This document shows positions 10,999 through 24,085 of a DNA stretch of 64,000 nucleotides, piece after piece (within the stretch, counting starts at the first letter, position 1; the number at the start of each line of letters is the position of its first letter). The DNA is from Notolepis coatsorum. Its lineage: Eukaryota; Chordata; Actinopteri; Aulopiformes; Paralepididae. The notes under the pieces were generated by a model. The model searched no databases. It was not told the DNA's origin and saw only the letters and a program-made list of their open reading frames with translations. The stretch spans positions 36,656,799-36,720,798 of the forward strand of contig OZ020593.1 of the NCBI GenBank assembly GCA_963971535.1. The letters run 5' to 3'. A program made the position numbers and the translations under genes.

Positions 10999-11842
10999 TG
11001 TAATGGATGGTACCGTGAGGCGCAGTCATGATGGACTTCATATGCTGTGTGAAGTGACTGTGGCGAGTAGCGGTACTATGGGTTAAACTCACTCCCACCC
11101 TTAACACTTTCAGTGCCGGCCATTAACGTTGATTAATGTCCTTGGATGCCAGCATCCACTTCAATGATAGCGTTAAAAACGCATAATCTATGTTTTAAAT
11201 TATGGCTATGAAGGGCGGCTATGTGGTGCAGTGGGCAAGGCGCTCACCACCAATGCAGGAGACGCTGGGTTCGAGCCCAGCTCTCCGCATTGCTTCAGCT
11301 TGGCTGGTCGTTCATACTAATACATTTGGCAGTATTAGGGGGTGGGAAGCTGATGGGTGGGGATCGGACGTTGTGGACAGCAACTCCTACAGGTCGGTTG
11401 GTGCGCCTGCGCAGTAGAATCAGGAAGCGACGGGGGCGGCGTGCCCTCCAAAACGCAGACCCCCGACGCTGAAAGATCGCGCTGTGCAGGTGAAAAGATG
11501 CAACGGCTGCTACCTCGAGTACCGGAGGGGACTCGTGCAATGTATGGCTTCGTCCACATTACAGCTGGCTTGGCATGGCCGGCCGGCGTGGCATGGCCTA
11601 ACAGCGTTCGAGACAGGGGAGGGTAGAATTGGACGATACGAAATTGGGATGGGAGAAAAATTGAAAATGGGAGAAAAAGTAGATAAAAAAAAATATTATG
11701 GCTATGTGTCTAGACACAGACACGTTACAAAGCAGTGAGTTCACTTCTTGGTATAGCGGTCTGTGCTGTCGACCCCCAGACCACAGTTCGAAACTCCCTC
11801 TGGGCATCGAAGTTTAAGGTGACGAGGTCATCAACCGTTACA
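10999..11842 (+). repeat. TRIM 3' LTR, interrupted
   Basis: The left part (10999-11101) and right part (about 11713-11842) together match the 5' LTR. The intervening DNA is a short AT-rich segment starting TTAACACTTTCAGTGCC, possibly one end of a piggyBac-like element, followed by a complete SINE. Confidence 0.7.
11211..11694 (+). mobile_element. tRNA-derived SINE, family A, copy 1
   Basis: The head has an A-box-like TGGTGCAGTGG and a B-box GGTTCGAGCCC. The body contains TACAGGTCGGTTGG, GTGAAAAGATG and ACCGGAGGGGAC, and the 3' end is an A-rich GGGAGAAAAA repeat. A perfect 12-bp target-site duplication ATTATGGCTATG flanks it (11199-11210 and 11695-11706), which fixes both ends. A second copy at 41950 shares the whole body. 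SINEs of this type are copied in trans by a LINE; the partner is not identifiable here. Confidence 0.9.
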
Positions 11843-12149
11843 CATACAGTATATAGTCATGACTCAATGAACCATGTCAGAAAATAAATAAATAAATAAA
11901 TAAATAAGAACTGAACCCAAACACGTGGATGTAGATAGTGGAATAGACTATTTATATTCCATATGCCTCTTGTTCTCTGATATTTGGTGCTTGGTGATGA
12001 TGAATAAGACATGCACTCTAATTTGATTAGGGTTTTAATTGTTGTTTTAATTTAATTGTCGGTATGACATGTAAATGTTGTGAGTGTATAAGGGTTTTTA
12101 TTGTTGTTTTAATTGTCTGTATGACATGTAAATGTTGTGAGTGTATAAG
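11843..12149. other. Intergenic, with an (AAAT)n run and a roughly 70-bp duplication
   Basis: It contains (AAAT)n at 11884-11907 and two tandem copies of a segment with GACATGTAAATGTTGTGAG (about 12030-12148). No gene is seen. Confidence 0.6.
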
Positions 12150-12256
12150 TCTGTAACTGTATTTTATGTGTTATGGACCCCAGGAAGAATAGCCCCAGCA
12201 CTGCTGTGGCTAATGGGGATCCAAATAAACTTAAACTTAAACTTAAACTTAAACTC
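12150..12256 (+). mobile_element. CR1-like LINE 3' end with (CTTAAA)n tail
   Basis: GGACCCCAGGAAGAATAGC and GCTAATGGGGATCC followed by AAATAAACTTAAACTTAAA match, in the opposite orientation, the 3' end of the LINE at 16853-21227. This is a short 5'-truncated copy. Confidence 0.7.
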
Positions 12257-12484
12257 AGCGCACACACACACATACTGTATACGCATGCGTAATTAATCGT
12301 TACAGTATATTATTCTAATGACTTTTTTTATTAGGAAATATGGATAATAATATGTGCTGCCCTATAGTAGTAAGTCATACTGTGTGTGTGTGTGTGTGCA
12401 TTGAGTGCATCTTTTTAATTTATCGTTCATTGAGTCATGATTATAAATCTAAAATGTAATTGTTAATGATACAAATATTGTCGT

Positions 12485-12970
12485 ATTATTATTGTTATAA
12501 TTATTTAGTTCCGAGGATGTCTGTAGAATCGAAGTGACCACAATCACCATGATTTATTTATTTATTTGCTGTATGATGACAATACATTTTAATAGAATCT
12601 AATTTTGGGAGATTATATATACGATTATTATTTAATTTCATCATTTGGAGTCACGCGTCTGTGTATTTATGTACAGTATCCTCACAATATTGTCTATTCC
12701 ACTATCCGCACGATTGGGTGATTAACGGGGTGTGTGTGTGTGTGTGTGTGTGTATACAGTATCCTCACCGTATCCTGCGTCGGCTGCTGCATCTTAATAA
12801 GCTATAGATTTATATGGAATTCGTTCATCTATTCTTAGTCTATTGCACAATATCTGCGATTGGTTTTAGTTCCTATTTATTTAGTTTGCGTGTATAATGC
12901 TCATATTTATCTTTATTACAATTATTTAATTCCGAGGATGTCTGTAGAATCGATGTGAACGCAATCACTA
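12485..12970. repeat. Pair of 64-bp direct repeats 420 bp apart
   Basis: A segment containing CCGAGGATGTCTGTAGAATC occurs at about 12485-12548 and again at 12905-12970 with a few changes. A (TG)n run lies between them near 12731. This could be a local duplication or the ends of an unrecognised element. Confidence 0.6.
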
Positions 12971-13904
12971 GCTATTCATCCCAAATGAAGCCTTTTACCA
13001 GTTTCATCACTTTGTAACTGTGTTGAAAGGGCTACTACAGGGACTCACATCATCACACATACATACAATTTGATGAATACATTGGATTCACAAGAGTCTC
13101 AGCTTTACAGCCATAACTAATTCATGCAATTCCAAGACAAGAAATGGGCAAAGATATAATTTTTTATTAAAACTATATAAAAAAAAGATTATATTTTATT
13201 TTAAAAGGTTAAAAAGGTCAAGACCCCTTTATAAATGGTCATGCCAATTTTCCCAGTCAAAACCATGCTTCTTTGGATTGGTTGTTGCAATTGTACACAT
13301 GCATGAGCTTATGACTATCTATCAAAGTGCACTGCGTATCTGCAAGGAACTCAGACTTGGAAACATGCATCACAAATACAATATCATAATGTGTACTCAG
13401 ATTTGACACTTGTATAGACCCCTCACGTGTTCACATCACTATGACAAAACCCGGTGCATTTCTTCTGTCCGCCTATAGCGGAAATTAAGTCTTTTCCTTT
13501 TTTCGTTTACCAGTAATTTGGTCCACTTTGTTCACAGGACCACAGCTGCATGAACCACAGACGAAGCTAGGAGCGATCTATTAATAGTCCTTTAATTTTC
13601 TGATAGCTGCAGGAGATCCTGGAGACTCGGGAACATTCCAAAAATACGTCACCCGTGAGAGGTCTATAAAAATAAAGACAGCTTACTTCATTACTTCATT
13701 TGTAAAAGAATATTTGAACATTTGCAAAAAAAATTCAGTTATGTACGTGGTATACTCTTACATTGCTGAATGTTTTAGAAGGCAGAACCAAATCCCATTA
13801 TCATTGTGTACTATAGGGAGAAAAAGATGTTTGGGTTGTGTTACAGCCAAAATACACTTTGCAAAATAGCATTAGGGGACAAATGTTTCAACCATGAGAG
13901 TGCA
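12971..13904. other. No recognisable feature
   Basis: A-T rich sequence without a coding frame or terminal repeats that I can identify on either strand. Confidence 0.5.
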
Positions 13905-13980
13905 GAGATGCAGTGGCTCAGGAAGTAGAGCGGTCGTCTGGTAATCAGAACGTCAAAGTGTCCTTGAGCAAGACACTTAA
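13905..13980 (+). mobile_element. tRNA-derived SINE, family B, truncated copy
   Basis: CAGTGGCTCAGGAAGTAGAGC and GTGTCCTTGAGCAAGACACTTAA are shared with the copy at 62644. The B-box part is deleted. It abuts the LINE tail that follows. Confidence 0.7.
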
Positions 13981-14350
13981 TAGAATAGAATAGAATAGAA
14001 TAGAATAGAATAGAATAGAATAGACTTTTAATTGTCATTGCACAGTATACAACAAAATTTCAGGGGAGCTCCCACAGACCGTAGTACATATATACATACA
14101 TGAACACATAACACATATAACACTGTACATAACAGAATATTTTAAATAATAAAGTGCATAATGGGTGGTAATCAGAGATTATCAAGTGCAGTGGTAAGTG
14201 CATGGTGCACGTGAGGGGACAGTCAATGAGTATTTAACAGTCTAACTGCTTGGGGGAAAAAGCTGTTCTTAAATCTTGTACTCTTGGCATGTATGGACCG
14301 GTATCTCCTTCCTGAGGGAAGGAGTTGGAAGAGGTGATGTGCTGGGTGCG
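13981..14350 (-). mobile_element. LINE 3' fragment with (TTCTA)n tail
   Basis: A TAGAA pentanucleotide tail (to about 14024) is followed by a 3' UTR and, on the minus strand, the end of a reverse-transcriptase ORF. Translation around 14225-14345 gives LLPSGRRYRSI and NSFFPQAVRLLNTH before a stop, the C-terminal signature also seen at 49480-49700. The copy is heavily 5'-truncated. Confidence 0.7.
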
Positions 14351-14389
14351 ACTGGTCCTTGAGCAGGTTGTGTGAATGAATGGGTGAAT

Positions 14390-14812
14390 TGTGTGGGAAC
14401 TAGATATTTCCGGCCCGAGCGTTACCCCCTCTGTGCGACCCCGCACTCTTGCCTGTCCTCGTCCCCTTGCCCCAGACGAATGCCTCCACAGGCTCCGGTC
14501 TGGTGCGTGTATGTATTGCGGTCAGTGCGGTCACTTCCGGGATACATGCTACTTCGCCCAAACGCGGGGGCTCGACTGTAATGTTGGGCACCTGTTTGAG
14601 CCTAAAATGTCCCCGTGCTAATATGCAATTCGATGCCACCCTGTGTTGGGGTGACCAGTCACTCCCCCTGTCCGCTCTGGTTGATTCGGGTGCTAATGAA
14701 AACTTCATAGACACTGGCATAGTCTCCCGCTTCCGCATTGGTACAGACATGCTCGCCATCCCCCTCAATGCCAACGGCCTGAATGGGAGACTGCTCGCCA
14801 ATGTTACTCATC
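14390..14812 (+). pseudogene. Gypsy Gag C-terminus and start of protease
   Basis: One frame gives a CX2CX4HX4C zinc knuckle, CMYCGQCGHFRDTC. A second frame gives the retroviral-type aspartic protease around LSALVDSGANENFID. Fish chromoviruses normally encode these in one frame, so a frameshift lies between them near 14570-14620. The reading breaks off at 14812 where the hAT element is inserted and resumes at 16478. Confidence 0.8.
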
Positions 14813-14820
14813 ACACCCAG

Positions 14821-16477
14821 TAGTGTTAATTTGGTCAACTAAAATGATGACGAAAGACGTTCGTCAACGAAGGTTTTTTTCATGACGACAACGAGACATG
14901 ATGTCGCGTTATTGAAGACCATGTGACGCTAACGTTACTAAATAGTTAATTAAATATCGTTGACCACAACTGAGGACACAAAAATGTAATTTACAAAAAC
15001 CAGGACGAAATTTCTCTTCATGTATGTTGATATTGTTGACTAAAACAAGACGAGACAAAATAATTATAACTTTTTTTAATGCCATCGTCCCGAGTAGAGC
15101 AGTGTGACGGGGAGCTCTGTTATTAGCATTAGCTGAAGAGCTATTTGAAAAGCTAGTTTTAGCTTAATGTTACCTTGGCTAAAGTTGGGACTATTCATAA
15201 TCCAAGTGCAGACCTGCAAGCAAAGTACAGCAAGTTGGCAAAGGAGTATTCCAAGGTAAATCACTTTTTCACCAGTAACGTTACATTGTTTGTATTCTAG
15301 CTCGCATTAACTAGTGGCTAACCTAGCTCACGCTAACGTGGTCACTGATCGACCTCTCGCACACAATTAATGACATAATGCAGACAGCCATACCGGTGAC
15401 AATGTTTAGCTTTTAGTGCCAAAAGAGTCTCAAAAGAGAATGTTGAATATTTATTTTGCATAAAAAATCACAACAGAGCCTCTGCTACTACAGTAGCTAA
15501 CCTAAACGGAGCCGACTGGATAGGAGGAAGTGCAACAACGTGTAACCTCCGTGCTGAACCAATGTGCCAACAACCTTTCCGTGGGTGAACTCATTGAGCT
15601 TAGTTGTCAATTAATGATACTAATCTATACAATCACCTGTTGTTGAATAAATACCATTACTTTCTAGTTATTACTAAAAAAAACAGTATATATAAAACAG
15701 TAGCTGTAAAAAAGAAAAGAAAAAAAAGTTTTATAATCTATATAATATAATGTTTTATTTTTATTTTTAAATGTATGCACTGGTATCGGATCAGTATAAC
15801 CAGACCTAGACCACCTCTAACTCTAACTGAAGCCGTCTTCCACACGGAAACGTGGGATCTGCACCGACACAGTGTCTCCGTCATGGCGTCCAGCCAGCCG
15901 GTCAGCTTCCTCTGATCCATGCCCACCTCGATCTGAGCATCACAGAGACAGACATACCCGGCACGGATGGGCACGAGTAATGTTTTCCCAGATTGAGTAC
16001 TTGCATGAATTATGAATAGGGGGTGAAAGGGGTTAACAGTCTGTAGTGTGGTAGTGAAAGCAAGGCAAGAAGAGATAATGTGTCTTATTAAGTTATTTCT
16101 CCATTCACAGATCGACAGCACACCCTTCCTGTGTATCACTTGTGCCGCCAACTCAGATTCTCCTATAGGTTAAAAAATAAATACGCAATTTAAATCAGAA
16201 TATGTTCCATGTTGACTATTTCTGACAAGTTTTTTTTCCATTAACTAAAAATAGACAAAAATGTCATCCGTTTTCGTCGACTAAATCTAGACTAAAACAA
16301 AAAAGACAAAATCGAGACAAAAACTGACTAAGACTAAAATGATCAGACATTTAGTTGACTAAAACTGACTAAACAAAAAATAAATGAAGATGACTAAATA
16401 TGATTAAAACGAAAAAGGAGCACTTGACACATGACAGACTAAAACTAAAATGAAAATAGCTGCCAAAATTAACACTG
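14821..16477. mobile_element. Non-autonomous hAT element (1657 bp)
   Basis: A perfect 8-bp duplication ACACCCAG lies at 14813-14820 and 16478-16485. The ends are TAGTGTTAATTTGG on the left and CCAAAATTAACACTG on the right, inverted copies of each other. The subterminal regions are full of GACTAAAA-type repeats. No transposase frame is present. Its removal rejoins the gypsy protease coding sequence. Confidence 0.9.
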
Positions 16478-16852
16478 ACACCCAGCCGCTCTGTCTATTA
16501 CTTTCGGGTAATCACAACGAGGTTATCCAGTTTCACGTCATTCATTCCCCCCATGCACCTATAGTGCTCGGCCAGCCCTGGTTAAAACGACACAACCCCG
16601 TCATTAACTGGCCTACTTGTTCAGTCACTGGTTGGAGCGCCCACTGTCACACCACCTGCCTGCAGTCTGCTCGTTCTCCACTAGTGGTTGCCGATTCTCA
16701 CGTTGAAGAATGAACCCATTGACCTCTCCGCTATTCCACCTGTTTATCATGACCTGGAGGCTGTTTTTAGTAAACAGCATGCCCTCTCCCTGCCGCCCCA
16801 TCGTCTGTACGACTGTGCCATTGACCTGCTCCCCAGGGCCCCGCTCCCCTCT
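16478..16852 (+). pseudogene. Gypsy protease-RT linker region
   Basis: Continuation of the chromovirus pol: the protease C-terminal part with VLGQPWLKRHNPVINW, then in another frame [15 protein letters not shown], the stretch just before RT in fish chromoviruses. It ends at 16852 where the LINE tail begins. Confidence 0.8.
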
Positions 16853-17331
16853 ATGTTTATGTTTATGTTTATTTAGGATCCCCATTAGCTTTTGCACTGG
16901 GCAAAAGCTATTCTTCCTGGGGTCCGGCACGCACAAATGTACAACAACATTCAATACATTACATTACATTACATCAATACATACATTACATCATCATCAA
17001 CATCAACATCAATACATTACATCAACATCAACATCAGTCACATCATCAATTACAGTACATCACTATCAACATCAGTTAGAATGATATAGTACAAGATATC
17101 CACCAGCAAAAAGCATTCAATTAAAATAACTAAAATAACTAAAATCAAACAAATAGTGCTTCCTGAGCAGCACTCACCGCCATCAACTTAAACACAACCA
17201 ACAGTCAACTGGTTTTCACCTCTTTGCCATAATGGCTCAGTGCATGCTCATCAGCAGATGGCACTTTAACTTCCTCTTAAAGGTAGCCTTGGATTCTATT
17301 TCAGCTAAGTAGCTTGGCAATGAGTTCCATT

Positions 17332-19083
17332 CTATGATAGCTCTGTCATAGTCACAGAAGATTTTAGTAGATTTGTTCTCGGTTTAGGTGCCATTAGGTG
17401 GCCTGACGTAGCTTGTCTAGTCATATGGTCATGTTCTTCTCTTATGTAAACTATATGATCATAAAAATACTGTGGTTTTTTGACAACTTGAACATTTCTG
17501 AAAAAAGTAATGAGACGGGATTGCAGACGTTTCTCAACCGTAAGCCATGATAATTGTCTGTGCATAACTCCAATGTTAGTGCGCTTTGAACAGTGGAGAG
17601 CTAGCCTTGCAGCCTTATTTTGAGCTATTTGTAGTTTCTGTATATGTGTTTTTGCTGCTGATGACCATATGACGGGACAGTACTCAAGATGTGACAAAAC
17701 CAGAGCCTGGATGACTTCTTTCAAAGTGGTTGGTGTTAAATACTTTGTGCATTTTCTTGTCACAGCTATGCTCCTTCCTATTTTTGTTATTATACTGTCA
17801 ATTTGCTTTGTCCACTTTAAACCTGAATCAAGAACCATGCCAAGCAACTTAGCCTCTTTTACCTGTTCCACTGGGTGACCAGCCAGAGTCAGTCTTAATT
17901 GTGGATCGCTGCTTAATATGTGCCTGGATCCGAACACCATAGCTTTTGTTTTTTCAATGTTGAGTACCAGTTTGTTATTGTTGACCCAGTCTGTTATGGC
18001 TTTAAGCTCTATTCCAAGTATATTGTTTAACTCACTACATGTTGATGCTGTACTGTACATTGTCGAATCGTCAGCATACATGATTACACTAGATTTATTT
18101 AATACATAAGGGACGTTTGTGAATATTGAGTATAGCAAAGGCCCAAGCGAACTTCCCTGTGGGACCCCACACTGCAACACCTTACTTTCAGAAAAGCTCC
18201 CATTGAAAAATACTTTCTGGGTTCTCCTAGTCAGGTAGGTCTCCATCCAACACATAGCAACAGAGCCAAAGCCATAGCATTTGAGTTTGTTCAGCAGCAG
18301 ACTATAATCGATCACATCGAAAGCTGTGCTAAAGTCTAACATCACAGCTCCAACAAGCCTCCTATCATCCATGCTCTTAAACCATTCGTCAGTCATTTGG
18401 GCAAGTGCTGTGCTTGTAGAGTGACCATCTCTATATGCATGTTGGTAGTTCGTTATCAGACTATTACTTGAAAAGTAGTTTTGAATTTGGGTGTATACAA
18501 TTTTTTCTATTATTTTACTTAACACTGGGAGGAGACTTATGGGTCGACTATTGGAACCAGCGAAGGTTTTTATTTTGTCCTTAGGTAATGGGATAACCTT
18601 GGCTTCCTTCCAGATCTCAGGGCACACACCTTGCTCTAGACATTTATTGAAGATGTCTGGCTTAGATATGTATTTGGCAGTCATTTTGAGCAGTTTACCA
18701 TCCAAGTTGTCAATACCAGGAGATTTATCATCAGACAGGTGTAAAAGCATATTTTCAACATGTTCCTCTGTAACATGGTGGAACTCAAACATGCACTGCC
18801 TCTCCTTCATGATACAATCTTTAATGATGTTATGTGACACTGTGTCATCGACTGCACCCATGGCGTTCCTCAGCTTGTTTACTTTATTTGTAAAGTAATC
18901 ATTAAAATGATTTGCAATATCTGCTGGCTTGGTAAGGAATTTACCCTCTGTTTCTATAAAGGAAGGATGCATGTTTGAGTTCCTCCCCATTATGTTATTT
19001 AACGTTCTCCATAATTTTTTCCCATAATTTTTAGAATCACTGATTTTCTGCATGTAGTATTCCTTCTTTCTACATTCATTCAA
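17332..19083 (-). pseudogene. CR1-like LINE ORF2, reverse transcriptase part
   Basis: A 583-codon frame holds the LINE RT fingers and palm: KVIPLPK, a LDFSTAFDVIDY motif, GVPQGSSLGPL (about residue 305) and the catalytic MYADDSTMY (about 335), followed by the thumb and C-terminal region. It belongs in one frame with the endonuclease upstream, but a shift separates them, most simply at the T8 homopolymer at 19151-19158. The 3' end is also shifted: after about 17372 a different frame gives IIEWNSLPSYLAEI. RT would prime on nicked target DNA in the nucleus. Confidence 0.87.
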
Positions 19084-19100
19084 TTTGGTTACCGTGTTTC

Positions 19101-20100
19101 TTAGTTTACAGTAATGTTGTTTGTCACATGGATTGCCTGTTCTATTTGCGTTTTTTTTGCATCATCTCGTTGGACCATCAGACTTCTCATCTCATTATTC
19201 AACCACGGTGCACAATTTGTCCGTGCCGACCATTTTCTCATTGGAGCATGCTGATCGGCTATCCCCATGAAATACTTCATAAATTCTCCCAGTGCTTTTT
19301 CTGGGTTTTCTTCATGGCAAACATCAAACCATTGCTTATTCTTTAACTCCTCCACAAATTGTGCTGGATTAAACCCCTTATAAGACCTTCTATAATTTAT
19401 CTTGGAGCCAGCTTTAGGTATTTTAGTCTTCCGTACAATGGCAACTAGGTTATGATCACTAAAACCAACTGTAAGTGACAACACTTTAGTGCAGAGCTCT
19501 GGCCTGTTAGTATATATATGATCAATGCAGGTTGTTGTAATGGCCCCATGTTTATTTGTTGCCATTCTAGTTGGTAATGTCATTACCTGAGTCATATTAC
19601 ACATTTTGGCAGCTAATGCAATCTTGTTCCACATGTGGCATTTCTCATTGAAGACATTGATATTCAGGTCTCCCATGAAATATATTTCACTATTACAATC
19701 AGCTGTGTTGTCTAACATTTCACATATACCATGTAGATAATTTGAATTGGCACTTGGTGGCCTATAACAGCATCCAATTAATATGGGTTTTAAATTTGGC
19801 AATTGTATTTGTAACCATAAGGCTTCTATTTCATTTTTCATTAAGTCGTATCGTACTTTAGCTGGAATGTGATTCTGTACATAAATCAGAACTCCGCCAC
19901 CATTCTTATCTCTATCCTTTCTGAACAGATTGTAACGATGCATTGCAACCTCTAAATCACCAAAAGATGAGTCCAGGTGTGTTTCTGTGATAGCAAGTAT
20001 GTGTATATTATTTTATTCTACCAAGTGGCATAATTCATGCATCTTGTTCCTCAGACTACACACATTCAAATGAGCAAGTAACATACAATTTTTTGGCAGA
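19101..20100 (-). pseudogene. CR1-like LINE ORF2, APE endonuclease part
   Basis: The endonuclease motifs are present: NVCSLRNK near the N-terminus, AITETHLD, GGGVLIYV, CCYRPP, the catalytic GDLNINV, DHIYTN and SDHNLV. The frame is open from 19943 to 19101. It continues upstream in the same phase to about 20100 through a single TAA at 20013-20015. The original start lies further upstream and is not obvious. Confidence 0.85.
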
Positions 20101-20183
20101 TTAACATAGTGTGACACTGTTACCTTAGCAACCATAGTCGCGTGTGTGTACCGTCACAAGCCTGCGCCATTGTTTACTGCACG

Positions 20184-21054
20184 TTAGCGTCCAGCCTGTG
20201 CTTTTTCATCACCGCCCGTCAGCCAATATGTGATGTCGGAGTTGAGATACATCTGTCCATCAATGAAGAGTTTATCGATGAACAGACGGGTCTTTTTATT
20301 GCTGTTTCTGGCATCCGTCATGATTGGATGGAGTAGACGTCGTCTCCTCATGATCTCCGATGGATATTGATCAGTGATCGAGAAGGTAGAGCCTTTCAGC
20401 TCTTTTCCTCTTTCCATGATGGCGTGCTTCATTCTGGACTCCGTTACCATCGCCACTATGGGACGAGACTTCTGGACCCCAGGCTTGGATTGCCCGAGAT
20501 GGTGCACTCTGCAGAAGCGGATTGCTTCTGCGTCTGGCTTCATCATCTTGAGACTGTGTAGATCTCTCCCCCCTTCTCTTGGGCCCGCAAGTAGGCTACT
20601 GATCCGTATGCGACCTCTGAGGCGTCACTGAAGACTTGTAAGCTCCCTTGCCTCCCCTTTCTTCACCACTTTGTTCCGGAAGCCCATGTATAATTATATT
20701 GTCTCTCATGCTTCTGTTCTGTAGATCCAGCACATCATTCGCCGTTTTGTAGTTGTCTTCTTGGAGCACGATTGTGACTTTCTGTAGTCTAATAACGTCA
20801 GCCCTGAGAGAAGCGTTGTCCTTTTTTAGGACTTCAATTAGGGAGTTATTGAATTCCACCGATTGCTTTAACTCCTCCACGTCGTCACTTAGCTTCTTCA
20901 AAAGATCCAACTTCTCCAGCTGCTTTTGCATAGTTGACATAGACTCACGCATTACTTTTAGTTCTGCAAGCAGAAGTGGATACTCTGTATCGCTAGAGCC
21001 CATCTGATTCCTGCTGCGTTTTCTTTCCCGTCCAGCGGCCTTTTTTGACGACAT
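20184..21054 (-). pseudogene. CR1-like LINE ORF1, coiled-coil RNA-binding protein with foreign patch
   Basis: ORF1 most plausibly starts at the ATG at 21052-21054 (MSSKKAAGRERK). It has a basic N-terminus, a long leucine-rich coiled coil and a DLQNRSMRDNIIIHGLPE stretch typical of the RRM of LINE ORF1 proteins. A second frame (20546-20184) carries the C-terminal domain (FCRVHHLGQSKPG, KELKGSTFSITDQYP). Between them lies an 88-bp block (20555-20642) that is BEL pol sequence, out of frame with ORF1, so the protein is destroyed. An open frame upstream of 21054 reads into the 5' UTR. Confidence 0.8.
20555..20642 (-). other. 88-bp BEL/Pao RNase H patch inside LINE ORF1
   Basis: This matches BEL copy 2 bases 26486-26573 at 85 of 88 positions by eye, without gaps. 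It matches BEL copy 1 much less well. In the BEL frame it encodes the RNase H motif FSDASEVAYG. The match stops abruptly on both sides. Confidence 0.88.
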
Positions 21055-21227
21055 ATTATCATAAAACACATCAATAAACGCTTCCAAATCGTCGATAGTT
21101 TCATCCACTGACCAATCCAGTCTGATAGTAAGATGTTTAATTTCTCTCAAAATGGTTTTTGCGATAGAAACAAGCAAATGTTTGCAAAAGTGCTGGGGAA
21201 CCTGTTGCTGCTGCGAAATGGCGACCT

Positions 21228-23570
<2,343 letters not shown>

Positions 23571-23852
23571 TGTTACAATCACGGCCAGGGCCTCTCTCTC
23601 TCTCCTGCTACTTCCACGCCCTTATATGGGCAGCTAGGATCGCCTGCCGTTCGGGCTACGCTGTCTCCCAAGACACCACCCGCCTGGACGTTCCCGTGGA
23701 TCAAGAGGAGTGCTCCTGCTCGCACCTGTCGCACATTCCTGTTCATTCTGTTACCCTGTCTGCATGGTACCTTGGTATTAAACAACCTAAACCACTCCAT
23801 TCTCCTATCCATGTGTTCTGCTCTTGGGCTCAAGTTAAACGCTACCCTAATA
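23571..23852 (+). repeat. Gypsy 3' LTR, right end unclear
   Basis: It starts TGTTACAATCACGG directly after a polypurine tract AGAGGGGGGGGGTCC. The right boundary is obscured by an AT-rich stretch and the adjacent hAT-like element; no clear CA terminus is seen. Confidence 0.7.
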
Positions 23853-24085
23853 ATATATATTAGAGCTGGGCTGTTAACGGCGTTAACGTGCTGCGTTAAC
23901 GCTATACTAGTATCGCGCGATAATATAATTAACGCATTAATCTAAAAAATAAATAAATAAATAAAATGTTTTTACCTTTATTTACCCAGGGTAGGTTCGC
24001 TGAGCACAGATGCTCTTTTTCAGGAACGCCCTGCTTCACATTCACACAGTTCCATTCACACCTGGGAGCTGCCCAGTACAACCAC

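Larger units (their letters stand above)
10707..11842 (+). mobile_element. TRIM-like miniature LTR retrotransposon with nested SINE
   Basis: Two direct repeats begin near 10707 (ACTAACGG, degenerate for TGTAACGG) and at 10999 (TGTAATGG), and both end in AACCGTTACA (10942 and 11842). Only 56 bp separate them. That interior consists of a primer-binding site, TGGTGCCGTGACCCGGAT (tRNA-His type), then a purine tract AGGAGGGGTGAG directly before the second LTR. This is the layout of a terminal-repeat retrotransposon in miniature, with no coding capacity. The 3' LTR is split by about 0.6 kb containing a SINE. The target-site duplication is not clear. Confidence 0.75.
16853..21227 (-). mobile_element. 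CR1-like (jockey-superfamily) LINE, nearly full length
   Basis: On the minus strand this element has a 5' UTR, an ORF1 with a coiled coil, an ORF2 with APE endonuclease and RT, a 3' UTR with GGACCCCAGGAAGAATAGC, and a tail of ATAAAC repeats. It lies inside the gypsy RT region. The gypsy reading resumes at about 21228 after a possible 4-bp CTCT duplication. A few frameshifts and one stop interrupt ORF2, and ORF1 carries a foreign 88-bp patch. Confidence 0.87.
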
